Assembly (NCBI GenBank): GCA_015064885.1
Contig: SVRJ01000018.1
Span: 1 to 42,815, forward strand
DNA length: 42,815 bases
DNA from: Oscillospiraceae bacterium
GTDB taxonomy: Bacteria; Bacillota; Clostridia; Oscillospirales; CAG-272
Reading direction: 5' to 3'
In this document: positions 31,433-38,698 of the stretch, in pieces
Position numbering within the stretch: the stretch's first letter is position 1
How the letters are laid out: every line of letters starts with the position of its first letter
The notes under the pieces: generated by a model
Seen by the model: the letters and a program-made list of their open reading frames with translations, nothing else
Database searches by the model: none
What the model was told of the DNA's origin: nothing
Position numbers and translations under genes: made by a program

Positions 31433-33223
31433 TTATTTTATTTCTTCAAAGTCAACTGCACCGTGCTTGCAAAGCGGGCAGATAAAGTCTTCGGGGAGCT
31501 CGCTTCCCTCGTATACGTATCCGCATATCGTACATACGTATCCCTTCTTGCCCTCTGTCTTGGGCTTCGGCTTTACGTTGCTGTGATAATAAGAATACGT
31601 CATGGTTTCACGGTCGGAAAGAACTCTTGCCTCTGTCACAGAGCAGATGAACATTCCGTGCGTATCAAGATCGATATACTGCTCAACCTTAAGAGACATA
31701 AACGAATTTATATATCTGGGAAGGAAGACAAGTCCGTTATCAGATCTGAGGGGCGTACAATCGGCAAATTTATCTACGTTTCTTCCGCTGACAAATCCGA
31801 ACTTTTCAAACACCGCGAAGGGCGCGTCAACAGTGAGGCAGTTGATATTCATTTTGCCCGTCTGTTTTATAACGTGGTGAGAATAATTGTCCTTGTTTAT
31901 TGTAACTGCAAGTCTGTTGGGCGTATTTGTAACCTGAGTTACCGTATTCACTATAAGACCGTTATCCTTTTTACCGTCGTTTGACGTAACTACGTAAAGA
32001 CCGTATCCGATGTTAAATAGCGCCGTAAGATCATTTTTATTCGCTGTCTCGTCCTTGGTAGCTATATACTCCTTGGAAAGCTCGGTAGCAAGACTTTCAA
32101 GCTGTGCGGAGCTATCCTCGTTAAGTGCGGAAAGTATCTTCACGGTAGTATCGGTATAAATAAGGTTCTTACTCTTTTCAAGCATTCCCTTCATAACCTT
32201 TGCCGCCATAGGCGCCCAGCTTCCGTTTTCTATGAAAGCAACCGTTCTGTTTGAAAAGTTGCGTTCGGTAAGGTGATCTATAAATTCACGCATAAACGGA
32301 AAGATATCCGCATTGTAGGTTGTCGTAGCGAGTACCAGCTTACTGTACTTAAATGCATCCGCCACCGCAAGAGACATATCGCATCTTGCAAGGTCGTGAA
32401 CCACTACCTTAGGGCATCCGTTGGCGGAAAGCTTTTCCGCAAGCTGATTTACAGCTTTTTTTGTGTTGCCGTATACAGACGTATACGCAATTACTATTCC
32501 GTCCTCCTCGGGCTGATAGCTTGACCAGGTATTATAAAGACCAAGATAATATCCGAGATTTTCTGTAAGCACAGGACCGTGAAGCGGACATATTTTTTCT
32601 ATTTCAAGTGCAGATGCCTTTTTAAGCAGCGCCTGAACCTGTGCACCGTACTTTCCTACTATGCCGATATAATATCTGCGTGCTTCATCCGCCCAGGGCT
32701 CGTCAACATCCAGAGCACCGAACTTACCAAAACCGTCTGCAGAGAAAAGCACCTTCTCGGTAGCATCATAGGTTACTATGACTTCAGGCCAGTGTACCAT
32801 TGGAGCGGTAACGAAAACGAGATCATGCTTTCCGAGAGAAAGCGTATCACCTTCTCCGACAACTATTCTGCTGTCCGAAAAGTCTGTTCCGAAGTAATTT
32901 TTCATCATTGCAAAAGCCTTGGCTGAGGATACTATCTTAGCCTCGGGAAAAGCCTTTGTAAAGTTAAGTATATTAGCCGAATGATCGGGCTCCATGTGCT
33001 GAACTACAAGGTAGTCAGGCTTTCTCTCTCCGAGAGTGTTTTGGATATTGTCAAGCCACTCATGTGTAAATCCTGCATCCACCGTATCCATAATAGCGAT
33101 CTTTTCATCAATTATAGCATACGAATTATAGGACATTCCGTTCGGAACAACGTACTGCCCCTCGAACAGGTCTATCTTGTGATCATTAACTCCGATATAT
33201 TTAATACTGTCTGTAATTTTCAT
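31433..33223 (-). CDS. Flavodiiron protein fused to flavin reductase and rubredoxin
   Basis: The product has 596 residues in four domains. Residues 1-240 are a metallo-beta-lactamase fold with diiron ligands His76, Glu78, Asp80, His144, Asp163 and His215 (HMEPDHS, MVHWPE, SADGFG, LHGPV). Residues 241-390 are a flavodoxin domain (IVIAYTSVYGNTKKAV). Residues about 397-545 are an FMN-binding flavin reductase domain. Residues 561-596 are a rubredoxin domain (Cys564, Cys567, Cys582, Cys585). The enzyme reduces O2 to water or NO to N2O. Fusion of the reductase and rubredoxin parts should make electron delivery from NAD(P)H self-contained. It follows the ferredoxin-like gene by 75 bp. Confidence 0.95.
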   Translation of the reverse strand: MKITDSIKYIGVNDHKIDLFEGQYVVPNGMSYNSYAIIDEKIAIMDTVDAGFTHEWLDNIQNTLGERKPDYLVVQHMEPDHSANILNFTKAFPEAKIVSSAKAFAMMKNYFGTDFSDSRIVVGEGDTLSLGKHDLVFVTAPMVHWPEVIVTYDATEKVLFSADGFGKFGALDVDEPWADEARRYYIGIVGKYGAQVQALLKKASALEIEKICPLHGPVLTENLGYYLGLYNTWSSYQPEEDGIVIAYTSVYGNTKKAVNQLAEKLSANGCPKVVVHDLARCDMSLAVADAFKYSKLVLATTTYNADIFPFMREFIDHLTERNFSNRTVAFIENGSWAPMAAKVMKGMLEKSKNLIYTDTTVKILSALNEDSSAQLESLATELSKEYIATKDETANKNDLTALFNIGYGLYVVTSNDGKKDNGLIVNTVTQVTNTPNRLAVTINKDNYSHHVIKQTGKMNINCLTVDAPFAVFEKFGFVSGRNVDKFADCTPLRSDNGLVFLPRYINSFMSLKVEQYIDLDTHGMFICSVTEARVLSDRETMTYSYYHSNVKPKPKTEGKKGYVCTICGYVYEGSELPEDFICPLCKHGAVDFEEIK

Positions 33224-33253
33224 AAACTGATACCTTTCTTTTTTATTAAGTTT

Positions 33254-33282
33254 ATTATATCATATTTTTGTGAATAATTAAA
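33254..33282 (-). promoter_or_regulatory. Possible internal promoter of the flavodiiron gene
   Basis: On the minus strand, TATAAT (33259-33254) is perfect and TTTAAT (33282-33277) is a weak -35, with a 17-bp spacer. It may add transcription to that from the upstream ferredoxin-like gene. Confidence 0.5.
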
Positions 33283-33298
33283 GCATTTATTTGGAATT

Positions 33299-33994
33299 TT
33301 ATTCGATAATTCTTCCGTCGGTCGTTACCGTAACAACTCTCCACGGAATAAATTTTCCGCTTTCTCTGAGGGCTCTTTTCGCCGCGCTCTCTATGCCTCC
33401 GCAGCAAGGAACCTCCATGCGCACTATTGTAAGGCTCTTTATATCGTTATTAGATATTATTGACGTAAGTTTTTCGGTATAATCGCCTTCATCAAGCTTG
33501 GGGCAGCCTATAAGGGTTATTCTGTTTCTTATAAACTCGTTGTGGAAGTTTCCGTACGCATATGCGGTACAGTCTGCCGCTATAAGGAGATTTGCTCCGT
33601 CAAAATAAGACGCATTTATCGGAACGAGCTTTATCTGAACCGGCCACTGTGAAAGTCGGCTTGTTACGGGAGCCACTGCCCCGTAAGAATCTCCTCCTCT
33701 GCTTATCGCCTTTGACTGCGTTCCGGGGCATCCGCACGGTAACTTTATCCCCTGTTTTTTTATCTTCGACATTCTCACCGCTTCCTCATTGTACGCAGGA
33801 GCCTCACGAAGTTCAAAGCTTATCGCATCGGTAGGACATGCGGGCAAGCAATCTCCGAGTCCGTCGCAGTAATCCTCGCGGGTGAGCTTTGCTTTTCCGT
33901 TTATCATTTCGATCGCGCCCTCGTGGCAAGCCTCAGCGCATGCTCCACAGCCGTTACACTTTTCTTCATCTATCTTTATTATTTTTCTTAGCAT
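33299..33994 (-). CDS. Ferredoxin-like 4Fe-4S protein with Cys-rich C-terminal domain
   Basis: The product has 231 residues. The first cluster motif is CNGCGACAEACHEGA (residues 13-27). The second is variant, YCDGLGDCLPACPTDA, with one fewer cysteine at the usual CxxCxxC. A hinge with CGCPG follows. The C-terminal half is a separate domain (VQIKLVPINASYFDGANLLIAADCTAYAYGNFHNEF, IGCPKLDEGDYTEKL, EVPCCGGIE). Related proteins in Clostridia sit beside Crp/Fnr regulators and the nitrosative-stress enzyme Hcp. Here the gene is divergent from a Crp/Fnr gene and upstream of the flavodiiron gene, so it probably carries electrons or senses redox state. Its exact role is unknown. Confidence 0.8.
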   Translation of the reverse strand: MLRKIIKIDEEKCNGCGACAEACHEGAIEMINGKAKLTREDYCDGLGDCLPACPTDAISFELREAPAYNEEAVRMSKIKKQGIKLPCGCPGTQSKAISRGGDSYGAVAPVTSRLSQWPVQIKLVPINASYFDGANLLIAADCTAYAYGNFHNEFIRNRITLIGCPKLDEGDYTEKLTSIISNNDIKSLTIVRMEVPCCGGIESAAKRALRESGKFIPWRVVTVTTDGRIIE

Positions 33995-34037
33995 AACTGT
34001 CTCCGATATTTATTTTTAGTTATTTTAAAATTTCTTC

Positions 34038-34066
34038 TTGACTTTACGCTAATATTATACTATAAT
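34038..34066 (+). promoter_or_regulatory. Promoter of the Crp/Fnr regulator
   Basis: TTGACT (34038-34043) and a perfect TATAAT (34061-34066), 17 bp apart. The predicted start near 34073 lies just before the palindrome at 34081-34096, so a bound protein would repress this promoter. Confidence 0.85.
34054..34059 (-). promoter_or_regulatory. -10 element of the ferredoxin-like/flavodiiron operon
   Basis: On the minus strand TATAAT (34059-34054) is perfect, but the -35 position reads CATACT, a poor match. The palindrome at 34081-34096 is centred about 41.5 bp upstream of the predicted start, the usual class II activator position. Confidence 0.65.
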
Positions 34067-34080
34067 AATAAAGAAAAGTA

Positions 34081-34096
34081 TGTTGAAAATTCAACA
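34081..34096. promoter_or_regulatory. Palindromic operator at the divergent redox promoter
   Basis: TGTTGAAAATTCAACA has perfect 7-bp arms around AA and can be read as a Crp-like 5-6-5 site. It lies just upstream of the regulator ATG and matches, in the form TGTTG-N6-CAACA, the two operators at 24040 and 24082. Confidence 0.75.
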
Positions 34097-34109
34097 AACG
34101 GAGAAAAAA

Positions 34110-34781
34110 ATGAAAAAATATTTTGGTATCATAAGAAAATGCCCTCTTTTTGATGAAATAGAGGACGAAAATTTACTTGGCATGCTCTCCTGCCTCGGAG
34201 CTCGCATAGTTGCGTTTGAAAAAAAGCAGACTATAGTGTCAGAAGGAGATCCCGCAAAATATGTCGGTGTTCTTCTTTCGGGACGCGCAAAGATAATCCA
34301 TATAGATTATATGGGAAACCGCAGTATCGTATCCGAGATAAAGCCCTATGAGACGTTCGGAGAGGCATTTGCATATTCGGAAACGAAGATAATTCCGGTT
34401 GATATAATAGCCGATGAACTATGCGAGGTAATGTTCATCGATTGTATAAGAATAACACAGCCTTGCTGTAACTCATGCGATTTTCACAAGCAGATAATCT
34501 ATAATCTTATGCGGGCACTGGCGATAAAAAATATAATGTTCCATCAAAGAATAGAGATAACCTCGAAACGTTCTACAAGGGAGAAGCTTATGGCATACCT
34601 TGTTATGCAAGCAAAGGTAAATAAAAAGAACAGCTTTGATATACCGTATGACAGACAGGAGCTTGCCGATTATCTTGAGGTTGACCGAAGCGGGCTTTCG
34701 GCAGAGATAAGCAAGCTGAGGCGTGAAGGAATAATCGACAGCAATAAAAATCACTTTGAGCTTTTGACATATACTCTATAG
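34110..34781 (+). CDS. Crp/Fnr-family regulator (HcpR-like)
   Basis: The product has 223 residues. ATG 34110 is chosen because GGAG lies 8 nt upstream; the in-frame ATG 34080 overlaps the operator and has no ribosome binding site. The N-terminal cyclic-nucleotide-type beta-roll (residues 15-115) contains VSEGDPAKYVGVLLSGRAKI and ETFGEAFAYSE. A cysteine cluster PCCNSCDFHKQ begins near residue 121 at the start of the dimer helix. The C-terminal winged helix contains YDRQELADYLEVDRSGLSAEISKLRREGII. Proteins of this class sense oxygen, NO or redox state in anaerobes; HcpR is the best-known example. It is divergent from the oxygen-defence operon it probably controls. Confidence 0.88.
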   Translation: MKKYFGIIRKCPLFDEIEDENLLGMLSCLGARIVAFEKKQTIVSEGDPAKYVGVLLSGRAKIIHIDYMGNRSIVSEIKPYETFGEAFAYSETKIIPVDIIADELCEVMFIDCIRITQPCCNSCDFHKQIIYNLMRALAIKNIMFHQRIEITSKRSTREKLMAYLVMQAKVNKKNSFDIPYDRQELADYLEVDRSGLSAEISKLRREGIIDSNKNHFELLTYTL

Positions 34782-34788
34782 CAAAAAA

Positions 34789-34840
34789 AGAGAGAGTTTC
34801 ACGGCAAGACTAAACCGTGTTACTCTCTCTTCTGTATTTT
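34789..34840 (+). terminator. Terminator of the Crp/Fnr gene
   Basis: AGAGAGAG and CACGG pair with CCGTG and CTCTCTCT (34789-34830) in a long, slightly bulged hairpin, followed by a T-rich run. Confidence 0.8.
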
Positions 34841-34914
34841 ATAGCCGCTTTTGCATTTGGTTATTCTCTCGTAATAAAAATATTCATATGTCACAGAGAG
34901 TCTGCGCATACGCA

Positions 34915-35070
34915 CTAATCGCCGTTTTTCACTATTTCAACCTTTGAAAAAACAAGATTTGCCTTTCTGTCAAGCTCCCACGGATATGCCGAGAAATTCA
35001 ACAAATACTTGGCAGGAGGATTAGTAACGTATTCTTTGTATTTCTTTGCTACTTTCCAAAACTCATCCAT
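34915..35070 (-). pseudogene. Short gene remnant, 51 codons
   Basis: A minus-strand frame reads MDEFWKVAKKYKEYVTNPPA and then KYLLNFSAYPWELDRK to the end VEIVKNGD. It continues upstream of the ATG as GTYRRNYT before a TGA. Composition and secondary-structure pattern look like real protein, and there is no good ribosome binding site, so it is probably the surviving C-terminus of a larger gene. I cannot assign the family. A short intact gene is the alternative. Confidence 0.45.
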
Positions 35071-35118
35071 CGTATAATTTCTTCTGTACGTACCTCACTC
35101 GATTGCCGCGCACGATTT

Positions 35119-35925
35119 TTATTTTTCCGGAAGGATCCGGTTCCACTCAAAAAGGTCTCCGGGGTCCTTTTTCTTCGGTGAATATTCCTCATGACCGATA
35201 ATATGATCTCTGTCAAGCGGTATAGAGTAACGCGCGCAGATATCCTCTACCAAAAGCTTCAGAGACTTGTATTGAGCATCGGTGAAGCACTTGAGCGAAT
35301 CGTCGAGGCTATCGTACACTTCACCTTTAATATATCCCGACATATCCTCTCTTGAACCCATACCGACGAGCTCTATTCCCACAGAGTAGTGATTCATAGC
35401 ATTTGTATACTTAGGATCTTCCGAAAATTCTCCCTTCCCCGCATGCCATGCAACTCGCTCCTCGGGAATATAACACCGAATTATTCCGTCACGGTCTATT
35501 ATGTAATGAATACTGACCTCACTATCAATAAAAATATCTCTTATAAGATCTATATTGTACGGATCGTTTTTATTTATTACCACCGCGCTGGTGAAATGTA
35601 TCATAACGATCTCAGGCGAATACGTTCTTTCCCAAGAAAAGCTGTCAAGGGGAGTGAGATATTCTTTAACGGCATTTTCGTATACCGTTTCTATCGGGAG
35701 AGTTTCGGTGGTTGTGATCGCTTCGGTAGTCGTTTCTGCTGTATCGGGACTTTGTGTTATATCGTCGGATAATAGCGGTTCAAAGGTAAATGGATATGAC
35801 ACGCTCCCCACGCTATCCGCATCGTATACGTTCTTTTTTGCACAGCCTACAGATAAAATCGACAATATTAATACAAGCATTACGCTTGCGGAAAAAGCCA
35901 CTGCATTCCTGTATTTATTTTTCAC
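35119..35925 (-). CDS. N-acetylmuramoyl-L-alanine amidase lipoprotein (Amidase_2)
   Basis: The product has 268 residues. GTG 35925 is preferred because GGAGG lies 8 nt upstream; the earlier in-frame ATG 35940 itself contains that site. The N-terminus is a lipoprotein signal peptide with lipobox LSVGC, followed by a Thr-rich linker. The amidase domain (residues about 95-265) shows IVMIHFTSAVV with the first zinc His, SIHYIIDRDGIIRCYIPEERVAWHAGKG, NHYSVGIELVGMGS, and HIIGHEEYSPKKKDPGDLFEW with the second His and the KxDPG Asp. It should cut the amide bond between muramic acid and the stem peptide on the outer face of the membrane, in wall turnover or spore formation. Confidence 0.9.
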   Translation of the reverse strand: MKNKYRNAVAFSASVMLVLILSILSVGCAKKNVYDADSVGSVSYPFTFEPLLSDDITQSPDTAETTTEAITTTETLPIETVYENAVKEYLTPLDSFSWERTYSPEIVMIHFTSAVVINKNDPYNIDLIRDIFIDSEVSIHYIIDRDGIIRCYIPEERVAWHAGKGEFSEDPKYTNAMNHYSVGIELVGMGSREDMSGYIKGEVYDSLDDSLKCFTDAQYKSLKLLVEDICARYSIPLDRDHIIGHEEYSPKKKDPGDLFEWNRILPEK

Positions 35926-35940
35926 AAATATAGCCTCCAT

Positions 35941-36095
35941 GTCTTTTGAAAATTACATTTTGGTAGATATATTATACCATAAAACGTAAAACATTTCACC
36001 CGTCAAGCGATAATTTATTGATGCAAATAATTTTTTTACTTTACAAATATAACTTCCAAAAGATCCCGCCGCGAGGGCGGGATCTGTCAGATCCA
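35941..36095. other. Intergenic region upstream of the amidase gene
   Basis: AT-rich. On the minus strand a TATAAT near 35975 could serve the amidase gene, but its -35 is weak. The end holds the terminator of the ZIP transporter gene (36062-36085). Confidence 0.45.
36062..36085 (-). terminator. Terminator of the ZIP transporter gene
   Basis: GATCCCGCC (36062-36070) pairs with GGCGGGATC (36076-36084) and is followed on the minus strand by TTTT. Confidence 0.8.
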
Positions 36096-36854
36096 TTATC
36101 CAAGCAAAAAGTCAAACACAAGCATCAGACAAAAGCCCGCAAGCAGAGCGTAGGTTGCCTCGCGCTCATTGCCGTGTGCATGAGTTTCGGGTATCATTTC
36201 GTCACTGATAACGTAAAGCATGGTTCCCCCGGCAAAAGCGAGCGCAAAAGGAAGTACTGCATTAGATACGCTTACAGCAAAATATCCGATAAACGTTCCT
36301 ACGACTTCAACTATACCTGTCATCATTGCAATTACAAAGGTGCGGCGTCTGCTCATTCCTGTGGCTATCATGGGGGCTATAATCACCATGCCCTCCGGGA
36401 TATTCTGAAGCGCAATACCTCCGGCTACGGTAAATGCTTGCATACTGTCACCCGTTCCGAAGCTCACTCCTGCGGCAATACCCTCGGGAAGGTTGTGTAT
36501 TGCTATGGCAATAACAAAGAGTAACACCTTGTTAAGCTGTGCGGTCTTGTCAGGGTGCCCTTCCTGATCGACACCTGTCATCTTATGAAGATGCGGAACG
36601 AGTTTATCTATAAAATTAAGACATATCGCACCGCAAAATATACCTATAACGGTTATAACGACAGAAAAGCTTCCTCCGTGCTCAAGCGAAGGCAATACAA
36701 GCCCTATTACTGCGGCGGCAAGCATTACCCCTGCGGCAAACGACAGTATTATATCATTGAATTTATGAGACGGTTTCTTAAAGGCAAAGCCCAACAGTGC
36801 TCCTATAACGGTAGCACCACCGACACCGATAGCGGTTAAGAGTACAGGCTGCAT
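36096..36854 (-). CDS. ZIP-family divalent metal transporter
   Basis: The product has 252 residues with seven to eight hydrophobic helices. The two core helices carry HNLPEGIAAGVSFG and QNIPEGMVIIAPMI, with the His/Gln, Asn and Glu residues that form the metal path in ZIP transporters such as ZupT. The loop between helices 3 and 4 has His-containing residues (PHLHKMTGVDQEGHPDK) typical of metal-handling loops. It imports zinc, iron or related divalent ions across the cytoplasmic membrane; the ion cannot be told from sequence. It lies 18 bp after the flavin-reductase-like gene, so they may be co-transcribed. Confidence 0.9.
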   Translation of the reverse strand: MQPVLLTAIGVGGATVIGALLGFAFKKPSHKFNDIILSFAAGVMLAAAVIGLVLPSLEHGGSFSVVITVIGIFCGAICLNFIDKLVPHLHKMTGVDQEGHPDKTAQLNKVLLFVIAIAIHNLPEGIAAGVSFGTGDSMQAFTVAGGIALQNIPEGMVIIAPMIATGMSRRRTFVIAMMTGIVEVVGTFIGYFAVSVSNAVLPFALAFAGGTMLYVISDEMIPETHAHGNEREATYALLAGFCLMLVFDFLLG

Positions 36855-36872
36855 GGTTATCCTCCGTAAATG

Positions 36873-37802
36873 TTATTTCGTTTTATTTTTTTCTTTTGCG
36901 CGCTTATCGTTTATTATCTTCATATGCTCTTCAGTTATAAGCTCTACGCCGTTTTCCTTTGCCCAATCAACGCAACCCTTAAGAACAAGGGGCAGGAAAA
37001 CTCTCGGAACTGCAAGCACTGTCTTCAGCGCGTCGTCAGTAAACTTTACCTTATCGTCAGCTCTGTCTGCGGCATATCTTACCGATTCGAGAGAAGCCTG
37101 TCTCATCTGAAGAAGCTCGGCTCTCATTTTTGTCTTGCGGTGGAACCAGAAATTCTTGCTGTCTCTGTAACCGTAATCTACGGGAAGTGACGGAAAATCT
37201 TTTGCGCGAACACCGTTTATAATGGCATCTCTATACTTTTTCTTCATAAGTATTTTATCTACGCGAAGAATGAAGTGCGCTCCGAATTTACTTGTAATAC
37301 CGTTAAAATCATGATAAGGCGGCTCGTATCCGTTGAGCTCACCGGGGATGTCTTTATCCGCGCCGTCAAGATCGCGCATCCACGTACATTCGATAACTTC
37401 TATAGCGTCAGAGAGGACCATAGGTCTTACTTCTCCGCTCTCTTCCTCTATCATGCTCTTTTCAAGTTTAAAGTTGCAACGCGGCATTTTTTCAGAGGGC
37501 TTATCTCCCGGCCATGAGAGCTTGACAGCTTCCTTGAAGGTTTTGGGATCATCATCTATAAAATTCAACGCACATTTACCGTTACGCAATATATTCTGCG
37601 CGGTATTTGAAGAATTTCTGCAACAAAGAAGCATTGCATAATAATCCTTGCCTGCAACGTAATAAGGCTGTACAAGTGAATAAGGACCGAGATTTGTAGT
37701 TCCATCCTCACAAAGCGTACTGATTATTACGGTAGGCATAGGAAAAAACAAAGAGGTCTGATAAAAGTTATCAACTACACGAAGATTTTCAAAACTGCTC
37801 AT
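36873..37802 (-). CDS. Flavin reductase-like protein with PCP_red-like C-terminus
   Basis: The product has 309 residues, with AGGAG before ATG 37802. Residues 10-200 match the split-barrel FMN-binding flavin reductase family (FFPMPTVIISTLCEDGTTNLGPYSLVQPYYVAGKDYYAMLLCCRNSSNTAQNI, then GKCALNFIDDD). Residues about 250-300 (FTDDALKTVLAVPRVFLPLVLKGCVDWAKENGVELITEEHMK) resemble the small PCP_red domain otherwise found at the end of light-independent protochlorophyllide reductase subunits. No photosynthesis genes are present, so the domain has another use here. It probably binds FMN in the cytosol; its electron partner is unknown. Confidence 0.8.
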   Translation of the reverse strand: MSSFENLRVVDNFYQTSLFFPMPTVIISTLCEDGTTNLGPYSLVQPYYVAGKDYYAMLLCCRNSSNTAQNILRNGKCALNFIDDDPKTFKEAVKLSWPGDKPSEKMPRCNFKLEKSMIEEESGEVRPMVLSDAIEVIECTWMRDLDGADKDIPGELNGYEPPYHDFNGITSKFGAHFILRVDKILMKKKYRDAIINGVRAKDFPSLPVDYGYRDSKNFWFHRKTKMRAELLQMRQASLESVRYAADRADDKVKFTDDALKTVLAVPRVFLPLVLKGCVDWAKENGVELITEEHMKIINDKRAKEKNKTK

Positions 37803-37835
37803 ATTGAACTCCTATTATATAATATTGATATTATA

Positions 37836-37864
37836 ATTATATCAAATTACGTAGCGTTTGTCAA
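37836..37864 (-). promoter_or_regulatory. Promoter of the flavin reductase-like gene
   Basis: On the minus strand, perfect TTGACA (37864-37859) and TATAAT (37841-37836), 17 bp apart. Confidence 0.88.
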
Positions 37865-37868
37865 GTAA

Positions 37869-37900
37869 AAAACGCCTTGTATTTAAGAACAAGGCGTTTT
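37869..37900 (-). terminator. Terminator of the amidohydrolase gene
   Basis: AAAACGCCTTGT (37869-37880) pairs with ACAAGGCGTTTT (37889-37900), with a T-run on the minus strand immediately upstream of the next promoter. Confidence 0.9.
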
Positions 37901-37903
37901 GTT

Positions 37904-38686
37904 TTATATTTTAAGAAGTCTTTTGGCATTGAGTGAGAATATCTTCTCTTTTTCCGTATCTGTTATAAGCTCGTCAAGCAATACTCCACCAATGTACATG
38001 GCAGGATTGCAGGTCGGGAAATCCGATCCGAAAAGTATCCTGTCAATACCGAAGGAATTGATAGCCCTTCTGAGCATACCGTGTCTGAATATTCCGTAGC
38101 CGGAAAGGTCAAGATAATAGTTCTCGCTGTATTTCATTCTGTCTATATGACGCATGAAGGCCTTATATTCTCCCGGATGTGCGGCAACAAATATAATATC
38201 CTTATGTGCTTTTACCATAGCGTCCATTTCATCCTCTCCTTGAGAATGAAAATTAACTATCATGTTTCGCTTTCCAACTTCATCAAGAAGAGCTGAGAAG
38301 GAATAACATGAATAGTCTGTCCACCCGTCATGATAAGGAACGAGCTCTCCTACAAGATCTACTCCTTCCTTATGCATACGTTCTATTTCCGCTATCGATT
38401 CCTCCGGAAAATCGGGATGTATGTGAAACCCGGGAATATAAAATCCTTTATAATAATCACGAAGCATGAGGGCGGCATCGTTATTTGCCTTTATCTTTTC
38501 CCATACGGGAACGCCGTCCTCCTTCACGTTTGCTATGACAGAACCGCATATTTTTGAAACACCAAGGCGGTTGAAGATGCCGAGCGTATTATCTGCACTC
38601 ATATCACAGCATTCTTTATGCGAGCATATGTTTTGCTCGGGTGTCATAAAAGGATGTGTATGAAAGTCTATTATTTCAAAGCTCAT
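37904..38686 (-). CDS. Amidohydrolase-family metal-dependent hydrolase
   Basis: The product has 260 residues. ATG 38686 is used over the adjacent GTG because it is better spaced from GAGAGGT. The TIM-barrel amidohydrolase motifs are visible: DFHTHPF near the start (metal-binding His pair), FHIHPDF, VNFHSQGE, VAAHPGE and the closing LFGSDFPTCNP with the metal Asp. The layout matches the amidohydrolase_2 subfamily (decarboxylases and lactonases). The substrate is unknown. It follows the CE7 esterase gene by 12 bp, in one operon, which suggests deacetylated sugar or ester breakdown. Confidence 0.85.
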   Translation of the reverse strand: MSFEIIDFHTHPFMTPEQNICSHKECCDMSADNTLGIFNRLGVSKICGSVIANVKEDGVPVWEKIKANNDAALMLRDYYKGFYIPGFHIHPDFPEESIAEIERMHKEGVDLVGELVPYHDGWTDYSCYSFSALLDEVGKRNMIVNFHSQGEDEMDAMVKAHKDIIFVAAHPGEYKAFMRHIDRMKYSENYYLDLSGYGIFRHGMLRRAINSFGIDRILFGSDFPTCNPAMYIGGVLLDELITDTEKEKIFSLNAKRLLKI

Positions 38687-38698
38687 CACTGTTACCTC

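Noticed and set aside
34081-34096. Canonical FNR box
   Set aside because: The FNR site is TTGAT-N4-ATCAA with six bases between TTGA and TCAA; here there are four, so it is described only as a Crp-like 5-6-5 palindrome.
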